DNA from: Eutypella sp. D-1
Lineage: Eukaryota; Ascomycota; Sordariomycetes; Xylariales; Diatrypaceae
DNA: 64,000 nt
Assembly (NCBI GenBank): GCA_023313575.1
Contig: JAJTTP010000034.1
Coordinates: 124,001-188,000, forward strand
Reading direction: 5' to 3'
Shown here: positions 47,342-57,200 of the stretch, one piece after another
Numbering within the stretch: position 1 is the first letter of the stretch
Layout of the letters: the number at the start of each line of letters is the position of its first letter
Made by a program: the position numbers and the translations under genes
Notes under the pieces: generated by a model
Told to the model about the DNA's origin: nothing
Databases searched by the model: none
What the model saw: the letters and a program-made list of their open reading frames with translations, nothing else

Positions 47342-47815
47342 TTGGTTGGAAAAGCAGAACCTAACCGGCCCTATATTATGCGGAGAAAGGAAGCACAAAC
47401 CTCCACGATTTATCCGATCTAACTTACACAATAGACTAGGCACTCATAAACTTGATATCCAAGCGCATGCAAGTAACACCTTTGTAATCAACTCTCTCGG
47501 GTTTCTCTTATTTCTCCTGGTTCCTAATAGTTACCGGAATGATCAACTTCCCATCGAGAGACAATACGGAGCTAATAGGGGCAATTTGTCTTGGAAAGTT
47601 GCTCAGCTACTCACTCAAACCCGCATACTTAGGTAGTAACCATGGAGAGCCAAACCCAATTTAATAACGACGGTACTTATTCTAGAAAAGAACCTCGAGA
47701 CATTCAAGTGGCCCGACGGATCCAATTAGACTACAGATACCAACTCGTCTTATATCGAAATGTGTAGAAAACGAAAAGATATCTCTGAGAAATCGCAAAC
47801 AAAACAAATCGATGG
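47342..47815. other. Spacer between tRNA-Glu and the interrupted gene
   Basis: About 470 bases, AT-rich. The ORF running rightwards from the tRNA starts inside it and has no domain, so it is not called. Confidence 0.5.
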
Positions 47816-49072
47816 CTACTTGGCCGAAACCTGAAGCTCCCCTGTGGGATTCTCCCCTTTGTTAATATGATAGACAACTTTCAATCTTTCCCCATCGCTA
47901 GTATGAGTATCCCCGTGGTACTTCTGGTATTTCCCGGTGAGATCATCACCTTGCTGCCTGAGATCCTTGACTACGTCGGGAGCAGTCTCGAGCACGTTAA
48001 TCTTGTTCCATCCGGCCCAGGGCACGTCGAAGAAGACGTACAGATTGGCCACCTGGACCGACTTAGACCCTTTGGTGCGGTCAATGCGGTATGCCTCGAG
48101 TGAGGGATCGACCTTTTTGATATCCGCATCAACCGACTCGTCCTTCTCAGCCCGAGGGACCTTCCACACGGAAATGCGGAAGTAGACTTCCACGCCGGCG
48201 CCCTTGGAAAACCCGCCGAGCTGGATGGTCTGGCCCGGGAAGCAGTACATCGAGGTCGCCATGACACACCCATGAGCGGCCCACGCCTCCGGAATCTTGG
48301 TTGCCGAAGCGCTGTATGGGTTTCCGATAACGAAAACGTATTCGGTGTTGTTGACAAGCTTTGCAGCCGCAGACCGTTGCGCCCAGCGGACCTGGAAGAA
48401 GCCAACGTCGCCCTGATCCCACATTTCGATTCCTCCAGCCATACCTGTGTTGTACACGACCGCGGGTTCATTTAGCATTTGGCCAGCCGCTGCGATGAGT
48501 GGCATAGGAGGAGGCCCGCCTGGACCAAAATTATCATCTCGACGATGCCAGGGCGGGCCGTAGAATTCATCGTCGCTGGGTGGTTTGCAGTTCCCCGGGA
48601 ACCAGAAGTCCCACGGCCAAACCAAAAGGCCGTTCAGAAGACGAATAACGCCGTTGGGGTCGGTGATGAAGATCGTTGGCCTGGAATTGAAACCCCCGCG
48701 TGTCCCGCCCTTGAGACCGCCCTGCCATTGCGGATCGCTCTTCCACATTGGCTTACCAACGGGTGGATTCAAGTCGACGGGCATGCGGTAGCCGAAATTG
48801 TCATCGCTCGGGAAGATGATGTCAGATTGGGGAAGGTTTGGTGAGTTGAACTTGAAGACTTTGCCGTAGAGGGCCTTAAGCTTCGCCTGCTATTCATCGA
48901 GTTTCTTGCGATCTTCGTCACTCAAGGGACCTTGGCCCGTATGAGAAACGATGAAAGACAGTATGCCAACGATGGTACTGATGACAGTGACCGTGAGCAC
49001 GGCGGTACTGAACGCTGCAGCTATGACTGCGATTGCTTCCGCAGTAATTAGAGCGGGTATGACAGGAGACAT
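47816..49072 (-). pseudogene. Unknown protein with hydrophobic N-terminus, interrupted by an in-frame TAG
   Basis: One minus-strand frame runs from ATG (49072) to the stop near 47816 and would span 418 residues, except for an amber codon at position 61 (complement of 48890-48892). Before it, MSPVIPALITAEAIAVIAAA opens a ~40-residue hydrophobic segment, then a polar KKLDE end. After it, the same frame continues as plausible protein (GYRMPVDLNPPVG.., IFITDPNGVIRLL, VYFRISVWKVPRAEKD) to its own stop. No GT..AG pair is visible that would remove the TAG. It may be a fresh nonsense allele, stop readthrough, or two genes with a downstream start at 48784 (322 residues). A CAG-to-TAG change would fit a CpA-to-TpA (RIP-like) event. 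I recognise no domain. Confidence 0.55.
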
Positions 49073-49552
49073 GTTGAATTAACGTAGATCCTAGGGTTGG
49101 AGATTGTTAGTAGAGGTATGGCAAGTTGCACAAATAGCTAGTTGGACCTCAGACCAGACACGTCTACTTATATTACTACCAAGAGCTGGGCCTGGCCTTC
49201 AGCTATCTTACTTACATTCCGTCGGCTTCAGCCACTCGGTTTGGATCAATCATCGAGGCGCAAAACACCAAGGGACTCCGTGAGTAACACATCTCATTCA
49301 CAGCTTCGGCGTCAGAGATATCACCACGGAAACGTTCGATGTCATTGTCTCACATTGTCTAACACAGATCTCCAAGTGAAGTTACCCAATAACCCTCGTG
49401 GGGATTCCGTCTATTTTTCTAAGTAAACCAGAATCTATGCCTCAACGCCTAATGAACTAATCATCACTTGCGTGTCATACAACTACCTAATAGTGCCATA
49501 CCAACTCCTACACCCAGCCAGATAACCACCTACCTACCACCTGATGCGCTAT
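49073..49552. other. Spacer, no gene seen
   Basis: 480 bases between the interrupted gene's start and the secreted-protein gene's stop. No supported frame. Confidence 0.5.
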
Positions 49553-50201
49553 CTACTCAATAGGAACATATAGATTCGGTTGCGACAGGCCCATTTCACC
49601 AGCCGTCAAACACTCGCGAGCCTCGCCTCGAATAAAAGCGACCAGGGTATAGAACCCGGCCAAGCCGTTCGGCTTGTCATACCAATACAGGGCCCTGACA
49701 TCGGCGTTGACGCCAGGGACCAGGATCTGCCTGACCGCGGCACGCGGTGGTGGGCCGGCTTCGAGAGCCCAGGCGTCCTGTTCCGCGGCGCTGACTGCTT
49801 TCGGATAACCCCCCGATTGCTGGGATGCATGGTCAAGTTCTATGCCGCGCATCACGGTGTCGTAGATATCGCGGCGCGAGACCCGGAAAGACGGCTGTGC
49901 GTGTAAGGGGCCTAATAGTCGGGGGGGGGGGGCAACAAAGTCAGCGATTGTCTCTTAATTAATTACTACTTACTACACAAGATGTATTTCTTATTATACG
50001 GGGGGTTTTTAAAAAAAGGAGTCTCTCACCTTTATTATTCCCCGTGGGACAGAAGAGGCCTTCGTCAGGAATATTCAAACCGCTTCGGATGCTAGTGGGC
50101 ATGTCGGGTGCGGACCCAGCCTGGGAGGGACCCACGGCAAAAGCCAGCATAGGAAAACCGCTTAGAGCAGAGACGACTCCAAATGCCGTCGTGAGCTTCA
50201 T
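49553..50201 (-). CDS. Small secreted protein A, possibly ribonuclease-like
   Basis: Two exons on the minus strand (50201-50030 and 49911-49553) encode 176 residues with a phase-1 intron of 118 nt. The start MKLTTAFGVVSALSGFPMLA is a signal peptide. The mature part has few cysteines (LFCPTGNN, ARECLT). The core is SRRDIYDTVMRGIEL, then GGYPKAVSAAEQ and ALYWYDKPNGLAGFY. These blocks line up with the divergent gene at 51603 (SSREFSKTIL, GGSPHVLSPED, VLWTHDEARGTVRY), and both introns are phase 1 just after a CP..N motif. The layout resembles fungal RNase T1/F1-like or RNase-like effectors, but the catalytic His/Glu/Arg set is not clearly kept, so the RNase link is weak. The intron carries a C12 run on the coding strand. 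Confidence 0.65.
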
Positions 50202-51602
50202 GGTGAGTAGAATTATAAAGTATAGGTTAATTAAGTCCTGTCGGTTCTAAGGAAAGAATGAAGTTCTGCAATGGTTTGGGCGGCGGATTACGAAGGGGGT
50301 CTGCTAGATTGATAAGATGTGTTCCGGAGTTTGAGATGCTGTTGGATTGTATTATAGTGAAGTTGTGATATGACGGGGACTTCCCGTATATGACAGACTC
50401 GAACCTGGCTTTATAGTCGGGAGGATTCAGGCCCATCTCTCGACACGGATTATAAACTTCGCCTGCATCTTCGTGGCGTATGTTAGCCCGTATCTCATTT
50501 ACTAGTGGCCTCAATTAACTGCCTCAAGAATACCGTGTCCCCCGTTGATACTACTACCTATGAGTATCATGTGATTGCTGCACGAATAGGTGAGGTAGAA
50601 AGTCCGTTGGTATTTCGGAACACCCTGCTCAAGTGTGGGTATGAATCATATTATGGCAACCATCCTCTGCAGCTCTAAGGTAATTACTCATCGTGATCCG
50701 CACGGTGTTGGGCACACAAGCTTTTAAAGTACATTTAATATTAACAGCATCGCAACTTCGTTTTATTTTTAGCGGTATGCGAATAGTTAACAGTAACGTG
50801 TTATATCTATTCTCTGCTTCACCCTCCACTCGCCTTAAAAAACCTCGACAAGTCTATATTCTCTCGTACCAAATATATAACCTATTCCTCGGGAGAGAAC
50901 CTTTTAAGGGACTAATATATCGAAGAAAACGACAAATAAACATTCTAGTATTCCGGCAAGTTTTGTGATTCAGGAGGCAAATTTTGTGTATTAAATTATG
51001 TAGGATTCACGGGCGAGGTGGGCTTGCTGTGCCGCCCCGCCGCCACCGGCCTAGGTCCGTCGGCGTACGGAAGAATGCCCAATGCCAAAAATAGCCGAAC
51101 CGGGAGTCTGTGTGGTGCGAGTGACAGCAAAAATAAAAAGAAAGTCCACCTCACCTGTGGCCGACTCTTTACACTTATATTAATCGGTCGGTATAAACAG
51201 GGGCTCAATTTTCAACTCGTGACTTGTCGCGCAGAATTGCTGCTTCCTCAAAGTTGCAACTTGAAATAATAGGGGGGTATCGGGGCTAGTGGGGCAGAGT
51301 CAAACCACTATTTAGAATCACGGACGGAAGAGCGTCTAGAGTAGAGGCCGTCGGACTTGACTGGCCGTAGCGAAGAATGACTTACATCGAAGGGGGGGGG
51401 GATGTTGGTTCATATCATTAGAAACGAGGCTTAGGGCAACTTGCTATAAGAATACATACTTGACGATGTCCTCGTTCCAAAAAAACGCCAATCTACACTA
51501 CCTATCTTACACATTCAGAACTTCCTAGAAACGCATAATACTACCGTTCTATACTATATTATACATCGCCTACTACTACTAACTTTTCTCCCGCTGCCCA
51601 AC
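50202..51602. other. Divergent intergenic region between the two secreted-protein genes
   Basis: 1.4 kb that must hold both promoters. AT-rich in the middle (50.6-50.95 kb), with a G run at 51391-51400. It carries TCGGGGCTAGTGGGG at 51280-51294, also found at 22049-22063, and GCCAAAAATAGC at 51084-51095, also found at 16199-16210. No gene supported. Confidence 0.5.
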
Positions 51603-52213
51603 ATGATATTCACAACCGCGATCAGCACCCTCGCCGCGCTGAGCAGTCTGCTCACGACTGCGTCGGCAGTCAGGCCGCAAGTACCGAAGCAGGTCCTCGA
51701 CTTGCCGCAGGAGGTATGGTGTCCGCAATGGAACGGACAACGTAAGAAGCGCCCCCCCCCCCCCCCCCCTTTGAATTTTACACTTAGAAACTTGCAAACA
51801 CGACACTCGCTAACCTAACTCCTTCTCCCCCCTCCCCCGCGATGAATCTAGCCAAACTAGCCGTCTCATCGCGCGAATTCAGCAAGACGATCCTGACGAA
51901 CGTCGAGCGCGTAGTGAAGCAGGAGACGCAGCGAGGCGGGTCACCGCATGTCCTGAGTCCGGAGGACCGAGCTATTTTCGAGATCCCGGACGAGATCCTG
52001 CGAGGGGGTGGTAATAATATTCAATGGGCTCCGCATATGACTTCTTCGGTAGATTACGATGTCAATGTTTTGTGGACGCATGATGAGGCGCGCGGCACGG
52101 TTAGGTACGTCGGCGCGTCGCTTTGCGTGCCCGATGAGGGCGTGGGGTCGGGTGATGCGTATAGGGAGAAATGCCATTTTTGCTGGCCGCGGGATCAGCA
52201 GGGTGGGAATTAG
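51603..52213 (+). CDS. Small secreted protein B, paralogue-like partner of gene A
   Basis: Two exons, 51603-51741 and 51852-52213, encode 166 residues. The phase-1 intron lies after WCPQWNGQ, matching the intron place in gene A. The signal peptide is MIFTTAISTLAALSSLLTTA. The core SSREFSKTILTNVE..GGSPHVLSPED..FEIPDEIL..VLWTHDEARGTVRYVGASL matches gene A block by block. The SPH, FEIP and RYVGA pieces sit where RNase T1-like proteins have catalytic His, Glu and a conserved strand, but an Arg/His pair is not evident. It ends with a Cys-rich tail (KCHFCW). The intron has a C18 run. It is divergent from gene A, 1.4 kb away. Function is unknown; a secreted effector-like role is inference. Confidence 0.65.
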
Positions 52214-52577
52214 AATAAGTGGGCGGGAGAGCGCTGGGAATATGTCTATGATATACAGCCCTCTGGATGTATTATCACGTGGACTACGGGACAGGACAGG
52301 TCGCCTGGCGCTTAGAATGGGCGAGGAGCTAAAAGATCCGTCATTGACAAGGCAGAACAGTCAGTACCCTAGTATACCCAGTGTGCATCGAGTGTATTGA
52401 GAGTTAGACATTATGTATCCATGGAGAGATCATACAGGAAATGCATATCTTTTTTTCTCTCTTTCTTTCCCTCTTCCGCCCGGAAGGTTCCTGCCTGACT
52501 ACCTGAACGCCAACACCAAACGCTATGCAAGCATGAAGCAGAAGAATTTCCCGCAGCAAGTCTGCCGGCTTTAGATT
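52214..52577. other. Convergent spacer, no gene seen
   Basis: 364 bases between the stop of secreted protein B and the stop of the ELYS-like gene. C/T-rich near 52450. No ORF supported. Confidence 0.5.
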
Positions 52578-53561
52578 TTAGACACGGCCACCGCTGCCCT
52601 TCCTGAAGCCCTCGAGCACAACAGCCCAGTTGCCCTTCTCGCTAACGGAGCCGACGTCGCCGCGGGCAATGCGGCGCATGAGGAGGGTATCCTTAGTGCC
52701 CTTCAATTTCTTCGCATCGGGCCCATTCAGAGTTTCCACGAGCCAGCGCTCCTCGTCATTCTCAAGCGGCAGGCTAGCGAGCTCGAAGGCACGGCGCGCC
52801 ATCTCCTCGTTATCGCCGGCTACGCGCTTGGGGTCGAGCGCCGACAGCGCCAGACGCCGGAATAGCTGCTGGTGCATGCATTCCGGACGGGCGCGCGCGA
52901 AGGCCAGGGCCTCGGACACGCTGGACGTGGCGAGGGCGTCGAAGATGAGTTCTTGCGCGAGCGAGGTCTTGAGGATCGGTTGCACGGTGTGGTAGTAAGC
53001 TAGCGGGAGGGTGTAGTCGCCGTCTAGGTCGCGTGCGGAATGGCGGGCCAGGGCGACGACGATGTCGTCGGCGAAGTCGGGGACCAGGGAGGGATGGGTC
53101 AGGTACTCGAGGGCGAGGTCGAATTGGGCGAAATCCAGCAGCCAGAGTCCCTTCATGAAGATGGAGTATTTCTGGGGCACGGCGGCGTGGGCGGCGAATT
53201 CCTCGGCGCGGTCCTCGGCGGTGGCGGCGGCGGGCTGGGAAGAGGAACGTCCGCGCGACGATGACGACGGGCGGTTGTTGTCGAGGTCGAGAAGCAGGTA
53301 GTAGAGGATGGAGAGCTTATGGTGCACAGCGACGTTGGCGGCGTCGCAGACGTGCTGGTGGAGTTGGCGTAGGGCGGTCTCGTTCTTGGGCGGGTAGTTC
53401 TTGATGACCTGGGAGAGATCCAAGGCCGCCAGGACCCGGTCGAGAAAGAGAGCGCCGTCGAGAGTGCGACGATGCGATTCTACTTTCTGTGCCCAGGATT
53501 TGTCCAAGGGGAAGGGGCTCAATGACCCGAATATCTGGTCGAATTGTGTGTAGTCTAGCAT
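52578..53561 (-). CDS. ELYS-domain nuclear pore complex assembly protein
   Basis: Single minus-strand exon of 327 residues, starting MLDYTQFDQIFGSLSPFPLD. The whole chain is alpha-helical: KLSILYYLLLDLDN, a Ser/Arg/Ala-rich loop (about residues 95-120), then YSIFMKGLWLLDFAQFDLAL. The GLWLLDFAQFDLALEYLTHPSL segment with alternating helices is the signature of the fungal ELYS-like family, about 300 residues long. ELYS in animals and its short fungal relatives bind the Y-complex of the nuclear pore; in fission yeast the homologue docks at the nucleoplasmic side. The length agrees with other filamentous ascomycete members. The upstream intergenic region is shared with SMC4 on the other strand. 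Confidence 0.82.
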   Translation of the reverse strand: MLDYTQFDQIFGSLSPFPLDKSWAQKVESHRRTLDGALFLDRVLAALDLSQVIKNYPPKNETALRQLHQHVCDAANVAVHHKLSILYYLLLDLDNNRPSSSSRGRSSSQPAAATAEDRAEEFAAHAAVPQKYSIFMKGLWLLDFAQFDLALEYLTHPSLVPDFADDIVVALARHSARDLDGDYTLPLAYYHTVQPILKTSLAQELIFDALATSSVSEALAFARARPECMHQQLFRRLALSALDPKRVAGDNEEMARRAFELASLPLENDEERWLVETLNGPDAKKLKGTKDTLLMRRIARGDVGSVSEKGNWAVVLEGFRKGSGGRV

Positions 53562-54267
53562 TTTTGTAGTATGTGGCGGCAGAAGCAGGGGTATGGAGAG
53601 TGAATTGGGGGGGTGAGAGTGGAAGTCGAGATGGTGGAAAGACTAAGGGTGAATAAAGCAAATAAGGGCATGTGAAGATGTTGAGAGGTGTGTGTGTGTG
53701 AAGAAGCTAATGAAGCTATACACAGTACACATAGAAGTATGTAGAGTATCTATCTGCTTAGTTACATACATAGGTATGTAATCAATTGACGCGCTTAAGA
53801 TATTCTTCTATCCATACCTTACTCTAGAGCTTTACATAGGCTGGATCGCAGCTTCCACTGCGTCAGGTAGTAATGAATTATTAAGCTTACCTACCTACAA
53901 GCCCGAATTGGAAATTACCCCTGTCGCCCCTGTCTAGCGTGTATCTGTTTAGTGCATGTGGGGTCGTATCTGTTGTTTTTGTTTACTTTCGATTTGTTGT
54001 TTTCACTTTCTAAATATTAACGATACCTTAACTATCGATACGGATACAGACTTATACCGATGTATGTACTTCTGCCTGATACATCACCCACCTGAATGCA
54101 TGAACCACTGTATCTTCGATAACAGCATCATCACCAGAAAACCACCAGAACTACCAATACCACAACCGCCACATTGATTTCTACATTCACACATACATAT
54201 TAACACACACATATTGACGCACCCATATTGGCCTCACAAGTATTGTGCGATTGCACTACCCCCTATC
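53562..54267. other. Divergent promoter region of the ELYS-like and SMC4 genes
   Basis: About 700 bases between divergent genes. AT-rich with TACATA-type repeats and a CA-rich leader just before the ATG at 54268. No ORF supported. Confidence 0.55.
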
Positions 54268-57200
54268 ATGTCCACGAGACCAACCCGTCGCGCCGCCGCT
54301 GCTCGGCGCGCCGCCATTATCGAATCCGACGACGAAGAGGATGTCGGAAATACCAGCAGAAAAGTCAAAGAGGAGAGTGAAGATGACTTCACCCCAGAGG
54401 CCCCGCCTCCTGCACGAGCTCCCCGGAAATCCACCACGCGGAGATCACTAGCCCCCCCAACACCTGCGACCCCGCGCGTCGGACGTTCTAGAAAGAGCGT
54501 TCCTTCCTCGGCAGTAGCTCCGCCCTCAGCAGCTTCAGTAGCTTCCGCGGCCTCGGTGGCATCGTCCTCCGCTGAGCCGAGTATGATGGCCGACGCCGAC
54601 CCAGACCAGTCAACCTCTACCGTTGCTGCGCCCGAATCATCACCCGCCGTCAAGAAAGCTGCATCGCGAAAGAGAAGGAGTCTGGCGCCCCCGAAGCCGA
54701 ATACCCCAGCCAGGGCCAGCAACCCGGAGTCTGGCTCCAACGTTATCCTTCCTACTCCCAGACAGTCTGTAGAGCCCTCTGTAGAGCCCTTCGCAGAGCC
54801 CCCCGAGGCTCGCGCTGCTCCGCTGACCGAGATCGCCGAGAACGATGACGCCGCCAATGATCAGGATCAGGAGGAACGCCCATCGGCCGATGACACTGTC
54901 ACTCAGATCAAGCCCATCAGGGCTATGGACACCATCCTTGAGAAGCCTATGGATATTGTCGTGAAATCGCGAGCTATGGCTATGCCTACCGTCGAGGAGA
55001 CCGGCCCTAAGAACCGTATGGTCATCACTTATCTCATTCTGACCAACTTCAAGAGTTACGCCGGGCGCCAAGAAGTTGGCCCGTTCCATGCCTCTTTCTC
55101 CTCCGTGGTCGGTCCCAACGGTTCCGGGAAGTCTAACGTCATCGACTCCCTCCTCTTCGTCTTCGGATTCAGGGCCAGCAAGATGCGCCAGGGCAAGATC
55201 TCAGCTCTGATCCACAACTCGGCCCAATACCCTAATTTGGACCACTGTGAAGTTGCTGTCCACTTCCAAGAAGTCACGGATCTAGTAAGTTTACTGGGTT
55301 TTCTTATCGTGAATATTCATGATGTGTTGCTAACAAGACATGTAGCCCGGCGGTGGTACCCAGGTCGTTCCCGACTCCCAGATCGTCATTTCAAGGAAAG
55401 TGTTCAAGAACAACTCGAGCAAATATTACATCGACGGAAAAGAGTCCAACTTCACCACGGTCACTACCCTCCTTCGTGCTCGTGGCATTGACTTGGACCA
55501 CAAGCGTTTCCTCATTCTTCAGGGTGAGGTCGAGTCCATCGCCCAGATGAAGGCTAAGGCCGCCAACGAACACGAAGATGGTCTTCTCGAATACTTGGAG
55601 GACATCATTGGTACTTCCAAGTACAAGCAGCCTATCGAGGAATCCGCTGCCGAAGTCGAGACTCTCAATGAGATTTGTATGGAGAAGAGTGGCCGTGTCC
55701 AGCACGTGGAAAAGGAGAAGAACAGTCTCGAGGATAAGAAGAACAAGGCTTTGGGCTACATCCGCGACGAGAATGAGCTGATCATGAAGCAATCGGCCCT
55801 TTATCAACTACACATCAGCGAATGTACTAACAACCTGGCCGTAATTCAGGAGGCCATCAGCCAGATGCAGGCCCAACTCGACGCCGAGCTGGAGAAGCAC
55901 CAAGGAAGCGAACATATCATCAAGCAACTACAGAAGGCCTACTCCAAGGGCAACAAGGAGTTCGAGGCACAGGACAAGCACGTCCAAGGCCTCGTCAAGG
56001 AGGTGGCCAAGTTCGAGCAGGAGAGGGTCAAGTTCGATGAGAAGAGGAAGTTCTTGACCGACAAGCGGAAGAAGCTGGAGAAGACCATCGCCAATGCAGA
56101 GAAGGCATCCACCGAGGCCGATGAGACCGTCGAGCAATGCACCGAAGATATCGCCTCACGCGCCGAGGAGATCGCCGCCCTCGAGCAGCAAATCCAGGAA
56201 GAGGAGGCCAAGCTGGCCACGATCCGGGACAGCCTTAAGGGCAAAACCCAAGTCTTCTCAGACCAGATCGCCGCCAAACAGAAGTCCCTCGAGCCATGGA
56301 AGGAGAAGATCAACGAGAAGCAGTCCGCCATTGCGGTTGCTGAGTCAGAGATGGCCATACTCCAGGAGAAGGCCAATTCCGGCGCTGTGGCCCTCGAGGA
56401 GATGGAGTCCAAGATCGCTGCTATCGAGGAGGGACGGACTGGCAAACTTTCCGAGCTCAAGGAATGCCAGGTCGAAAAGGCCAGGCTCGAGAAGGAGGCC
56501 AAGAAGGTTGAGGCCGAACTGGAGAACCTTTCCCAAATGGAACCCGCCGTCCGCTCCAAGGTTTCTAATGCGAGGCAAAAGGCCGATGAGGCTCGGTCCA
56601 GCCTGTCTCAGAACCAGAATCGTGGCAACGTACTCACTGCTTTAATGCGCATGAGAGAGTCGGGTCGCATTGACGGTTTCCACGGGCGCCTGGGGAACCT
56701 CGGTACCATCGATCAGAAGTACGATGTCGCCATATCGACCGCATGCGGCGCCCTCGACAATTTCGTGACCGACACTGTCGAGGCTGGACAGCAGTGCATC
56801 GAGTACCTGCGCAAGACGAACCTTGGCCGCGGTAACTTCATGTGTCTAGATAAGCTGAGAGCCCGCGGGATGGATCCCATCCAGACACCTGAAAATGCAC
56901 CGCGTCTCTTCGACCTGATCAATGCCAAGGATGATAAATTCCGCCCGGCCTTCTACCATGCCTTGCAGGATACCCTGGTGGCCAAGGATCTCGCGCAGGC
57001 TAACCGGATCGCGTACGGTGCCAAGAGGTGGCGTGTCGTCACTCTTGACGGGGCGCTCATCGACAAGAGCGGTACCATGTCCGGAGGTGGAACCACAGTG
57101 AGGAAGGGTGGCATGTCGAGCAAGCTTGTGGCGGACACGACTAAGGAGCATGTCGCCAAGCTCGAGGAAGACCGTGACGCCATCGAGCAGAAGTTCCAGG

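Noticed and set aside
47229..47636. 135-residue + strand frame over the tRNA gene
   Set aside because: It begins inside the terminator side of the tRNA, is antisense to it, and shows no coding features.
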